Source: Scytalidium lignicola (Eukaryota > Ascomycota > Leotiomycetes). Taken from it: a stretch of DNA of 64,000 bases. Of the stretch, positions 36,660-48,911 are shown piece by piece. A program made the position numbers and the translations under genes. How positions within the stretch are numbered: position 1 is the stretch's first letter; every line of letters begins with the position of its first letter. The DNA lies in the NCBI GenBank assembly GCA_002812745.2, contig NCSJ02000028.1, forward strand, positions 163,721 through 227,720, written 5' to 3'. The notes below the pieces were generated by a model, which was not told the DNA's origin, did not search any database, and worked only from the letters and a program-made list of their open reading frames with translations.

Positions 36660-37319
36660 ATGGTAAAGAATACATGGCGCTTCCAATGGAAATCTATCAA
36701 TCAAATAAGCTAATTCTTTCCTAGGGTAAACGTAAGAAGTCATCCAAAAAGCCGCAAGGGCCAAAGAAGGTATGCTATACTTTGGCGGTTATTGGATCCA
36801 ACGCGTCAAGCTGTGCAGAGAAGAATTGTTAACATTGTCGATGTCGCAGAATGAACCTCTAACCACTGTCTTCCCTTGTCTCTTCTGCAATCACGAGAAA
36901 TCCGTTACCATCAAGTTAGATAAGAAGGCTGGTGTTGGGAATCTGTCGTGCAAGGTATGCGGGCAGAAATTCCAATGCGCCGTGAACTGTAAGTATTTCA
37001 CTAGTATTCAAATCGTGTCGCCAGATTACTCCGCTAGAGCAAAAAATGCAGAGCGATAGAAATGTGTTTGGTTCTGATTAGATGCTTCACAGATCTGTCG
37101 GCTGCTGTCGATGTCTACGCTGATTGGGTTGATGCTTGCGATGCTGTGGCAAGGGAAAATGGTGGTGGTTTACCACCAGGTTCTAGAATGACTGGGCCCG
37201 GCTCTCGAAGAGACCAAGAGGATGAAGATGATAATGATATTATAGATGATGAGGATGACGAAAGGGCTGGTGCTGGCTACGAGGGAGATGGGATTATTGC
37301 GGACGACGACGAGTATTAA
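36660..37319 (+). CDS. ELF1: transcription elongation factor Elf1
   Basis: Exons 36660-36662, 36725-36769, 36850-36988 and 37093-37319 predict 137 residues. Exon 1 is just ATG; the intron begins GTAAAG immediately after it and exon 2 opens GGT AAA CGT AAG, giving the family start [16 protein letters not shown]. The zinc ribbon has CLFC and CKVC in the order [10 protein letters not shown] ... [24 protein letters not shown] follows, as in all Elf1 proteins. The C-terminal ~45 residues are strongly acidic. Elf1 binds RNA polymerase II at the downstream DNA entry and aids transcription through nucleosomes. Without the ATG-only exon the protein would lack any initiator Met in frame with the conserved start. 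Confidence 0.92.
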
Positions 37320-37583
37320 GTCGTCACAATTTTTGCTCGGTGGCATTTATTTGATGGTCATGGATTTAGGCTACGGCGTTATTCGAGGGTCAGAAAATGT
37401 GTATAATAGGAATGGATTTAAAAGCTTTGGATCTTGGGCTACCCTTATTTCAGGGTAGCTTTGTCCAGATGTCTGCGGCATGCATTTCGGTCAAGTTGAC
37501 ATCTAGGATCAGAGAGGGCCTTGTTCAAACCCAGACTGGCAGTAGTGGCAATGATGTGAATACAATTTGTACACTCAAATCCT

Positions 37584-38558
<975 letters not shown>

Positions 38559-39547
38559 TGTTGCACTTTTGCAGGTAGCTCCCAGTTATCGAGAAGGACT
38601 CTGAAGAATAATGGAAGGTACAGAGCTACAAAAGAGAACGGGTATTTTGGGCTAAACAAGCCTTACCGCATGATCCACTTCGCAGTAACCTCTTATCGGT
38701 GAGTTAGGTCTGGACGTGATCAATGCTGGGCGGTTTGCCTTATCCTGTGGATATGTTCGTCTCTAGGGCATGAGCTGAGCCCAAAAACAGCGAAAACAAC
38801 CTCACAAGAAGCGGGGAGCTCCGCGGAAGGATAAGAACTTCTGGGCTGGAATAGTACAACCAAAGGATCAGTCAATTGGCCACATTTGTAAGGGCGATTC
38901 TGCGCCAAGATAGTAGTTACACGCTGAGTCCTTTGTGAAATTAGGGTGAATAATATGACTTAATAATATCTTACTCTAGTGTTCAACCGTTAAAGTTATC
39001 AGCCAGAATTCGGCTTATGGCTTAGCTTCGTCAAGCAACTGTGCCTTGAAATGCGGCCGCAAGGCTTCTGGGGAAGGCTGACAATACGGGTACAAGTGAG
39101 TTGCGAGATACTTGTATCCGAAAACACGCTGCCCCTGTCTGTGCCTCTCTTGTCAACACACAAGCAGAATTCTAGGTGCAACAGTCGCTGCTGTAAACAG
39201 GAATTTTTGAGGTAGCAAGAGGCTTCATAAGGCAAGCATCTGGAGTCAGCATTGTGTGTGTTGATTTTTGGGCCAGTTCCTAATGGTTACAGAACTCCAC
39301 CTTAACGGGGATCTAGCTCTTTGTTTACCGTACCTGACGACTTCATCCCGCGACAGTAACTTCGTCTCTATTTTAATCCATAAAGCATCGGCAGAAAGGA
39401 TTCTTTCACATTGGCAACTCGTATATGATTGAGGATGATTGAAGACTCCCGCCAAAGTTTCAGCAATTCAACAATTCTATAACTTTCCGCTCGTGGCCAC
39501 TGCTTTATGCGCTCGGGTTTACAACTGTTTGCCACTTAGCAAAGAAT
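38559..39547. promoter_or_regulatory. divergent promoter region UPRT/WAPL
   Basis: 989 bases between two divergent starts. No gene; no specific element assigned. Confidence 0.4.
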
Positions 39548-42500
39548 ATGGCATCGTTTGGGGATATCACAGCGCCGCGAAAGCGAATTGCAACATATGG
39601 GAAAGTTGCGCGGAGACGGATTCCGGAATACACTGTTACAGCTTTCGAACGTAGCTCACGGACACCAGAGGAGAGACAGGAGTATGGTCGGCCTGTAGCA
39701 TCAAACGTTCCTTCTAATGATGGAAGAGGCTTGGAAGATGCTCTATTACCACCGAAATCCTCTTCTCATTCTCTACCACTGACATCCGGTCCCCCGGACC
39801 ACATTTCGGCTGATGAAGAGGTTGTGCTACCAAAACCATCGATTCAAGCACCAAAACACAAGAGATTGAAGGCGAAGGATCCAATTTTACCATCAAGCGG
39901 GTCTAAAACTGCAGTATCAAGCAAACAAGATATATTTGATATTCCTGGGAGTGATGAAGATATTCCTCTTGTCAAAAAACGTGCGCATTCAAAGCCTGCT
40001 TCAGCAATTCATACAGCTACAAAGCAGCAACTAAAATCAACAACAGCAACTCCAGGCTTGCCCTCTGAACCGAATATATATGATTTCCCTTCAAGTAATA
40101 GTGAACCTGCTCCACTATTAAAACGAACAGTCAATAAGCCACAGTTGAAGACTGCGAGCATTTCCAAGGAGAGGGTTGTTGTCTCCCAGAGCATTCCAGC
40201 TCCTACCACAAGGAACTTACTAAACACCAAAAAGAGAAAGCTGTCTACAAAAATCAATGCAGTTCAAACTGCTGTTTCTCCCAAAAAACCGACTACAGCT
40301 TCTCGTCCTAGCGTCAAAAGCAAGAGCAGTCACGGTAGTGGCTATCTACAGGGAGCAAGTGAGATCGTCGATCCTGCTGTAGTCAAATCAGGACGAACGG
40401 AACAAGAGCGACGCTCCCCTCAGGTTTCAACGCCCCGGCAACCGATCTCGTCTCCCAGGTACACTTCCCCCTCTACGACACCTTCTACCCTGCGAAGCGA
40501 TGGCGATGGCGATGGCGATGGCGATGCGATGGATATAGATAAGCCCACCATAGATGTATCTCCTCGTGGTTTAGAGGTGTGGAATGGACTTCTAGATCTA
40601 ACTATCAGGGATGAGATATTTGAAACGGATAAAGGAATATTAGAAGAAGAAAGATACAACGGTAGAGCAGAGAAGGCTATGAGGTTCACTACAATGGCAG
40701 ATATATCTAAAGATCAAGCCAATCTTCCAATCGATCGTTCTCGGCGGCTGCCTCGCCGTAGGCTAATCGATTCTTTAGTCGAACAGTCCCAAGATCACAG
40801 TATGGATGAGGATTCTTCAGACGATGATCTTAGTTCTGGATCTCAGGGTGATGCTATGATGAGTTCTGATAGGTTGGAACCGACAATTCAGGGATATCCA
40901 AGCTTGCCTAATCAGTCTTCCAACCTCTCTACTACGGCATCCTCTAGTCAAGGATCACAGAATGTTGGGCCCAAGTTCACTTATAGTCGGCAACGATCTA
41001 TGCTTGCCGAAGAGGATTTTATGAAACAGCTTGAATTCGATATGCCAATTCAGTCAACGCAACCCTCTAAAAGCAAAAGACTCAGGAGAGGCTCTGTACC
41101 CAAGCTCGTCCCATTACAAAGTTTTGATGAAAATGATGAAGATGATGACGGGCTAGCTAACAAAGCTGTCCGTAGTGTCCACGAATTAAGGCAAGCCGGA
41201 GCCAACAACCGCTTCCTTGATGAAGTCGAAGATCTTCTTGAGCGTATCGGACGACCCACTAATCCCCCCTCTTCAATGAGAAGAGGTGCACTACTCGAAC
41301 TAGCTGCTAAGATGAATGATAAGAATTTTCTACGACAGTTCCGCTCCAATGGTGTGGAACAACGATTATTTCTGCACTTGGGGCAGGAAGCAGACATCAT
41401 TTCCGGGTTCCTGTTGGTTGCGCTCCTTATAACTGAGCTTGCTGAAGCAACAATGCCGCATATTGTAAGCCAACTTCGTCGGCAGGGTATTACGAGGTTG
41501 ATAATTCGACTCCTAAATTATCACGAAAGTATTAGTTACATTAGTAAGGATCGAAAAAGCAACATGTCCAAGAACTCGCAAAATCTAGTGGCAGACCTTC
41601 AGAAATCCCTCATTCAACTACCTTTGTGGGAAGATTTACAGCCAGAGCGGATTTCTCCTCGTATGGCGTCATTAAAATGTCTTGAGCTTATGGTTCGGCA
41701 GACAAGAGAGGCAGGCGATTCTCGCGATATCTTCTCCAAGGAGATGATATCCGGTCTTTTTAGTATATTGCAGTCTAGGTTGAATGATAGCGTATGGGAT
41801 CTGTCTCAAGGGAATGATGCTATTGATTTCTATTTAGCCTTATCTTCCCTTGAATGGCATTCAATCTCGTCAAGGAACGTTGATGGAGAAGCTATCTGGA
41901 TTGAACAGTACTTACCAATCGTTGCGAAAACCGTCGAAAGTTCTCTAGCACAGCCACCTGATCATTTTGGTGTATCCCAGATTTTGATATTGAGACTCAT
42001 TCTCAATGTCACAAACAACAACCCGAAGGCGTCAGATGTCTTAGCGAATGGAACGCTTATGAGTACTGTGGGTCAGGCTATCAATAACAAATTCCGGAAG
42101 ATCTCAAAGTTTTTGACGGAAGATGAGTTTTCTGTGGTGGTTGATCACTTAATATTACTTCTAGGTATCATGATTAATTTCGCTGAATGGAGCTCCAATG
42201 CAAGAGAACGTCTCAATAATCTACAAAGTACTGAACACGATCCTATGGATACTATGATACAACTCTTCGTGGATTACAAGGGAACAACATCCGAGGTAGG
42301 CTATAAATCCCTGCGTTGACTTCTCTTCAATATGCTGATACATTTCTAGGCCGATTCCGTACAAGAGAGTCAACGAAATGTTGCATTTGGTTACCTCTCA
42401 GTCCTCCTTGGGTATTTATCTTTACTGCCAGCAATATCGGACCGAGTACGAAGTCGACTGCCAAGAAAGTCCTTAAAACCATTACTAGAATCGATAGAAG

Positions 42501-42625
42501 AGTTTATAGGTCATCATAAGACCGTAGATGATCTCACCCAAGCAGACGAAGAGGGTAATAATCCTCACGCTGGGTTAACAAAACGTCTGCAGGTCCTTGT
42601 TGATAAACTGAGCTTGATGGCATAG
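39548..42625 (+). CDS. WAPL-family cohesin release factor (Rad61/Wpl1)
   Basis: Two exons, 39548-42295 and 42350-42625, join in phase 0 to 1007 residues. The first ~320 residues are disordered, basic and Ser/Pro-rich, with DIFDIPGSDEDIPLVKK and IYDFPSSNSEPAPLLK as repeated acidic-hydrophobic blocks. The run encoded by (GATGGC)n at 40499-40526 gives GDGDGDGDA. The WAPL domain begins around VRSVHELRQAGANNRFLDEV and includes RRGALLELAAKMNDKNFLRQ and LGQEADIISGFLLVALLITE, all hallmark phrases; the helical repeats run to the C terminus (SVLLGYLSLLPAISDRVR). WAPL with Pds5 opens the Smc3-kleisin gate and unloads cohesin. RHEB follows 549 bases downstream on the same strand. Confidence 0.92.
40499..40526. 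repeat. GATGGC hexanucleotide repeat in coding sequence
   Basis: About four and a half copies of GATGGC within the WAPL gene encode alternating Gly-Asp; the repeat keeps the frame because its unit is six bases. Confidence 0.8.
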
Positions 42626-43174
42626 AACTGACATTGAATATAAATTCATCGTCTGGGAATTCAACGGTTAGGATTATATTAAATGGAGTTTGGCATTGGA
42701 CGTGATATACCCGGGGAACATTTAAAGGAATTAGTCCCATCAGAGGGAGCGTAGGCATAAATCTCCATAACATTATAACGTCTGCTATCAATGAAATTCC
42801 ACAAACTTAATACCATCAATATATCAAATTTGTGAGTATGAAAGCGACACCAATAAAGGTGTTGGAAGGAGTTTGCTAGCAAATGGTCTTCCTAGCACGA
42901 TACCATTAGTAACTGCCGCCAAATGACTTCACTTGCCCTTAAAATATGAAATCAGGTTCCAAAATCATTTGAGTTCATCAAGGTGATTTTCGAACTTTTT
43001 CCCTATAAAGGAAATCGCCTCTTTCAATACCTGAAAGCATTGACGTTAGCTTTCGCCACTAGCCGAACAGACTCACAGCCTCAAATTTCACGAACTAATT
43101 AATATTCTTCTTATCACCATTCTTATCATCTCCATATCAAAACCCCCTCTACAATAACTCCCTCGGCATTAACC
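42626..43174. other. intergenic WAPL to RHEB
   Basis: 3' flank of WAPL and promoter/leader of RHEB. No further gene or repeat seen. Confidence 0.5.
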
Positions 43175-43914
43175 ATGCCGGCGCCACCAAAGCAGCGCAA
43201 GATAGCTATCGTCGGGAGTAGATCGGTTGGTAAGTTGGATACACCCCACTTTCTCAATTGAGATCATAGTGAGAGTGAGGCTCATTAAATGTATAGGAAA
43301 GTCATCTCTCACCGTACAATTTGTAGATGGCCATTTTGTAGAGAGTTATTATCCTACGATAGAAAATACTTTCAGCAAAGTCATCAAGTATAAAGGCCAG
43401 GAGTATGCCACTGAAATTATAGACACAGCTGGCCAGGTGAGAATTAAATAATAAAACCCCTCTACCTTCCAGCAGCTCACATGTCAACAGGATGAGTATA
43501 GCATCCTTAACTCAAAGCACTTCATTGGAATCCATGGATATATGCTCGTATATTCCGTAGCTTCTATGCAATCGTTTGAGATGGTACGAGTTATCCGTGA
43601 CAAGATTCTAAATCACTTGGTAAGTGTTTAAGTACAAAGCAACGCAAATAAAACCGCTGATTTAAATACAGGGTACTGAATGGGTGCCGGTTGTAATAGT
43701 AGGAAACAAGAGTGATCTACGTCCAGAGCAGAGACAAGTTACAGCGGAAGACCTGAAGGAACTTGGAGACAAGTTTCAGTGTGCTTATACTGAAGCGAGT
43801 GCTCGATACAACGAGAATGTCACCAAGGCATTTGAGCTTATGATTGGCCAGATTGAGAAGGCACAGAATCCTAATGAACCTACTGGTGGAAGCAATAAGT
43901 GTGCTCTCATGTGA
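43175..43914 (+). CDS. RHB1: Rheb-type small GTPase
   Basis: Exons 43175-43229, 43297-43436, 43491-43619 and 43672-43914 predict 188 residues, standard for Rheb. The P-loop reads GSRSVGKSS, with the Arg typical of Rheb where Ras has Gly. The effector loop is FVESYYPTIENTF, switch II is DTAGQDEYSIL, the G4 box is GNKSDL and G5 is EASAR. The C terminus CALM is a CaaX farnesylation box. Rheb-GTP activates TORC1; in yeasts Rhb1 also controls basic amino-acid uptake. Confidence 0.95.
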
Positions 43915-44431
43915 AATTAACGACAGAAATGGACGGGGAAGAGGGTTTCCTTCTAGATATTGTTGAGTCTAGCAATGGCAAGAGGCGTTCGGAGATCGAG
44001 GAAGGGAGTATAACTTAGATCTATGGTGTTTAGGAAATGGCAATTTGTTATCGTTTTGGGGCTGAAAGCTCTGTATGCTGCTGCTCACTGAGAAATTCAT
44101 ACAATTTAACCCTTTGCCTGTTTTCTAGAGCACCTTAATCTAACGGATATCTCATGATACAGGATTCTCTGGCATTTCATCCTCTTCAAATGGTAGAAAA
44201 ATCAAATTCCCTTCCAACTTATTTCCCATCAACTCTTTTGCAGTATAGCACGTGATAGAAAATATATACCGTGCCTGAGGTTCTAGGTTCTCCCCTCGTA
44301 GCGGGGTCGCGACCCCACAGGTAAATATGATTTTGTGAGTCAAGTAGGGTGAGGATCTAAATTGAGGTGGAACCCCCAACTCGTCACATACAAAAGTCTG
44401 GAGCTCTTTATTAGGAGCAAAAATACTCAAT
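43915..44431. promoter_or_regulatory. intergenic RHEB to SerRS
   Basis: 3' flank of RHEB and promoter/leader of the SerRS gene. It holds a 14-base perfect palindrome, GGGGTCGCGACCCC, at 44303-44316. An antisense open frame (44152-44487) runs through it but is not accepted as a gene. Confidence 0.45.
44303..44316. other. 14-bp perfect palindrome upstream of SerRS
   Basis: GGGGTCGCGACCCC is preceded by CCCCTCGTAGC, so two overlapping stems are possible. It lies 116 bases before the SerRS start. Regulatory role unproven. Confidence 0.6.
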
Positions 44432-46201
44432 ATGCTCGACATCTTCGATTTTATTGTCGAGAAGGGTGGTGACCCTAAGAAAATCAAGGAATCTCAACGT
44501 CGCCGTCATGCCCCAGAGGAGGCAGTAGATGAAGTGATTGCGCTGTATGAAGACCACCGTAAAAGTGAGCTACTTCGGAATCCATACTACGATAATACAA
44601 GTTGCTGATACTTTCGTGATTCTGTAGCTCAATACGCAGTTTCCCAGTTTAACACGAAGATTAATGAAGTGCAGAAACTGATTGGCGCAAAGAAGAAGGT
44701 GGGTTATTGGATAGCTTTCATATCTTGAATAATTGAGTGCTTAGATCTCCTGGACAGGCAAAAGAGAATGCGGACGACCTATTGAAACAAAAATCCGACT
44801 TAGAATTAGAGAAGAAGAATCTTATAGAGTTGACAGCAGAAAAAGATGCGGCATTGAAAAAGAAACTCGGCACAATTGGCAACATTGTCCACGACTCAGT
44901 ACCCATCAGCGATAACGAGGTACAGCACCAGATTTATTTCCAGTTTCATGGTGTCTAATATATTTAGGATAATAATGAACTGCAAAGAACATGGGCACCA
45001 GAAGGCGTGACAGTCGAGAAACAAGATGTGCTTTCACACCATGAAGTATTACTACGACTAGATGGCTACGACCCTGAACGAGGCGCGAAAGTTGTAGGAC
45101 ATCGGGGATACTTTCTGAGGAACTGGGGTGTATTTTTGAACCAGGCGCTGATCAATTACGGATTGGAATTTCTGACACAGAAGGGATACACCGCACTGCA
45201 AACCCCTCAGTTCATGCTTAAGGACTATATGGCGAAGACAGCACAGCTAGAACAATTTGACGAGGAACTCTACAAAGTCGTTGACGGCGATGCTGTCAAT
45301 GACAAATACCTCATTGCTACTTCTGAGCAGCCCATTTCAGCTTTTCATGCTAATGAATGGCTTATCGGCAAGGACTTACCGGTTAAGTAGGGAATTACCC
45401 TCATAGATTTCATATATAAGTTAACTAACGGTTTATAGGTATGCTGGGTTTAGTACTTGTTATAGACGGGAAGCTGGTTCCCATGGTAGGGATGCCTGGG
45501 GTATATTCCGTGTACATCAATTTGAAAAGGTCGGTTTAATCATAATCAAGGTTTTACAGCTCTTCTAACCAACATGTCTGGTAGGTGGAGCAATTTCTTC
45601 TTACAGACCCAGAGAAATCATGGGAAGCGTTTGATGATATGATTGCAATATCTGAAGAATTCTATCGATCTCTTGGAGTGCCATATCGTGTCGTTGCAAT
45701 CGTTTCTGGCGCGTTAAACAACGCAGCTGCGAAGAAGTTTGATCTCGAAGCTTGGTTCCCTTTCCAGGGCGAATATAAGGAGTTGGTGTCTTGCTCCAAC
45801 TGCACCGATTATCAATCTCGTGCCCTAGAGATCCGATACGGCACTAAGCTACAGACTGAGATTAGGAAGAAATATGTGCATGCGCTCAATTCGACTCTTT
45901 GTGCAACTGAGAGAGCATTATGCTGCCTATTAGAGAACTTCCAAACGGAGGATGTAAGTATCTAATGAAGAATCTATTAATACAGCTTCTAACAATGTCC
46001 TAGGGATTCAAAGTACCTGAACCACTAAGAAAGTACTTACCAGGTGCTCCTGAATTTATTCCTTTCACGAAGGATTTACCAAAGGATACAACTTCACAAA
46101 AGGCCAAAGGAAAAGTTGACAAGGCCCCTAAGCCAAAGGTTGCCCCTGTTGGTGGTGGAGCTACTGGGGCTACGGAAAAGCTAAAGGATTTGAAGGTTTG
46201 A
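44432..46201 (+). CDS. SES1: cytosolic seryl-tRNA synthetase
   Basis: A multi-exon class II aminoacyl-tRNA synthetase. The first exon (44432-44564) gives [24 protein letters not shown], then a long antiparallel coiled-coil arm for the tRNA variable loop ([20 protein letters not shown]). The catalytic core includes [20 protein letters not shown], the Ser-adenylate loop [17 protein letters not shown], motif 2 [20 protein letters not shown] with [12 protein letters not shown], and motif 3 [17 protein letters not shown] with its class-defining Arg. The C terminus has the Lys-rich tail typical of fungal cytosolic enzymes ([11 protein letters not shown]) and ends DLKV. Absence of a presequence supports the cytosolic form. 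Confidence 0.95.
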
Positions 46202-46687
46202 GTGTGGGATAAGTTAGAGGCTGAAGAGTTCATTAAGATGAAGTTTATGATGGCTTTTTATAGTATACTAAAAGGTCCATACACCTAGACACGACATGAA
46301 ATGGTAACAAATTAAACAATTAAATTATTCATCTAAATGACCCCTCTTACGTGCANTTTTTTTTTTCGTATCAGACGTTCGTTTCAACTGTGTACAGCAG
46401 ATCTCGCCTACATTTACAGCGTGTTGCAGCGCCTTTTCAGCTCGTAGCATCCGTTACCTCTACGGCAACTGTAAGCGAGAGCTTTGTTACAGTTGGGCAT
46501 CTTCATGCAAGCCATAAACTCAAAGAATCTGATACCTTTCATTAAATCAGGTAATTTCTTTTGATTTCTAAGCGGATACCACATGCCCATGGGGGTAGCA
46601 AGTAAAAATCTTTAGGGTAATTATGAATGCGGGTCTTCTTAAAACATACGCTCATAACTAGTTGTTCGCGAGACAGTCAGCAACAAT
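46202..46687. other. intergenic SerRS to C78 peptidase
   Basis: 3' flank of SerRS and leader of the next gene; N at 46356 beside a T-run. No gene seen. Confidence 0.5.
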
Positions 46688-48530
46688 ATGACAGAGCAGC
46701 TCATCTATTGCCCTTTCTGCGGTTATACGACTGACAGAGAATACAACATCTTGGTAAGCTGAGTTGTTCGGTATTGGATCTATATGACTGATTTTCACAA
46801 TACTAAGCTTCACATGGAAACACTCCATCCAGACGGCGAGTCACCCTTTGTTGTCAAGGATGATGATGGGATCGAAGCTGCTTTGGTAGCGTCAGAGGTC
46901 CAAGAAGATGAAGATATTCAATATGCCAGTTGTCCGGTTCAAGGATGTGGGGAGAATATACTTCTCACAGAACTTGACAGCCATATTGACATGCATGCGG
47001 CTGAAGAACAGCAGGCGGACGACGATGGTCTTTCTATTAACCATCAAGCTTCCGAGACGTCAGAATCTGGAGCACCTTTTGAGGCAAAGCCATCGCCTGC
47101 TTTGAAAATTGTTGATGAGCATAGGGTACAAGAGAATCGACCTATAGACTCTCAAGCTCATGCAAAAGCATCTTGGAGAAATATTTTAAAAATGCCCGAT
47201 CTGGGCGGGAAAACTGCCTCGGTGGTTTCAGGACAGAACTCAAGGAAGCGACTCGGAGTAGGTATCCACTCAAAGAATGATATGTCTAGTAAAACCATTT
47301 TTTCTTAGTTATACTGACCGGAACTAGAAAGCGGAGCTTGGCCCTTATGCTCATGAGAAGCAGATGCCATCATGGCTGGTCAAACTCTTGGAATCAGACG
47401 GTGAAATGAAGACCACCAACAGACTTGACTCCAGTGGAAGGATAAAGAAAGTCTTGGTGCCAACTAATTATACTTCGGGCCTTATTCCTGTTATAGCACA
47501 GTTGCTAGAGCAAGACCGCTCCACACAGTATGCTTACTTGTGTCATCCAGCTGTTCAACATGTATCGAAGCTAAGAAGAGAGGGTAAGTTATTGAGGGCG
47601 GAGAATCCTATATTTTGTTGACATATTCTAGGTGGATTTTGTGGTTATCGCAATATTCAGATGTTGACTTCACATATCATTGGTGTTGGTGCACAAGGCC
47701 AAGAGTATTTTAATGGGAAGATACCTACCATTATTGACATCCAGAAAGCTATTGAACATGCTTGGGATCTCGGAATAAATGCACAAGGCCGAATTGAGAC
47801 GGGTGGTATTTTGGGTACTAGAAAGTATATTGGAACCCCAGATGTAAGTTGAATGCTCTGACAAGTTTTAACGCCTCTATCTATCCATTACTGGCTGTCT
47901 GCAAATAGAGTTCTTTCTGACAGATGAATAGGCGCAAGCAATGTTTTCTAGCCTATCGATATCGTATGTAGTTGGTGGCATTCACAAAATTTCCCGCTTA
48001 CAATCACCTTAGGTGCGATGCACAGGCTCTTAGAACAAAAAAAGGTGGCCCACTGGCAGACCAGTTGCTATTTCAAGCTGTGGAGACGTACTTCCTTCTT
48101 GGGACAACTGATACACAATCGAAAGTCCGCCGCACAGAAATGCCACCTATTTACTTCCAACATCCAGGTAGGTCGTATCCCATATCCTGATTTACTAGTC
48201 ACCGATCACGATTCAGGTCATTCCATGACAATTATTGGGTTTGAAAAGACGAGAGATGGCAGTCGAAACTTGATCGTCTTTGATCCCATGTTCAACGATG
48301 CCTCAAACGTCACCAAGCTTGTTGGACAAATATTCACCCACAAATCGCCTTACAATCTGCTTAAGGCATATAGACGCGGGCTAGATTACTTAGGGAAATA
48401 TCAAGAATTTGAGCTCTTAAAGTATGCTTTATACCTATATATAGATAGAAGAGACATATTGCTAACTTGATCCCACTTAAGGTTGACTCCACCGCCTAGT
48501 CAAAAGGGCAACACGAGTTTGGGAAATTAA
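46688..48530 (+). CDS. zinc-finger C78-family cysteine peptidase (ZUP1/UFSP type)
   Basis: Multi-exon; exon 1 46688-46753 and exon 2 46808-47257 join to make a C2H2 finger at the N terminus, CPFCGYTT...LLHMETLH. A second finger reads CPVQGCGE...HIDMH. The link RLG to KAELGPYAHEKQMPSWLVK is spliced at 47257. The peptidase domain has the nucleophile in GGFCGYRNIQML, followed by GARGQ-like GVGAQGQEYF, and the later HPGHSMTIIGFE (His) and LIVFDPMF (Asp), the order of the C78 triad. The last exon ends TSLGN at 48530. The C78 family contains UFM1-specific proteases and ZUP1, a Lys63-chain deubiquitinase. Since fungi of this group generally lack UFM1, a ZUP1-like ubiquitin activity is the better guess (inference); S. 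pombe Mug105 is a relative. Confidence 0.88.
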
Positions 48531-48911
48531 GTTCCATCCTTAGGCTTCAGTTATGATTTCCAGCGTTAATGATACCATTTGAGCGTTTGTCATAAGGTTC
48601 AGCATCTAGCGTCTCATTGATGTGAAAGGACAGAAAACTACAAAGGGAGTAGGGAAGGTTGGATGTGGATGTGGATGCGCAATGTAAATTAATCATGTAG
48701 TAAATCGATCTCATGATCTGCTATTAAGGCATGCTAATCTCAAGCTACCATAGCCATCTAGGTTCCCATGAATCCCTCTAAACCATAACCCACGACTCAG
48801 CCACCAATCTTGAGACTCCATATAAACGCCATCATAGATCATCTATCAGATGTTGTTACATTCTCTCGCCGTAGACAGTTCAAGCCCTGATAAACAGTTA
48901 AGAAAGATCTG
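48531..48911. other. convergent intergenic region
   Basis: 3' flanks of the C78 peptidase and BUR1 genes. It holds a short GGATGT repeat at 48661-48678. No gene seen. Confidence 0.5.

Noticed and set aside
44152..44487. 111-codon antisense frame over the SerRS start
   Set aside because: Its first codons are the reverse of real SerRS codons and it shows no domain; probably a shadow, although the part outside SerRS could be transcribed.
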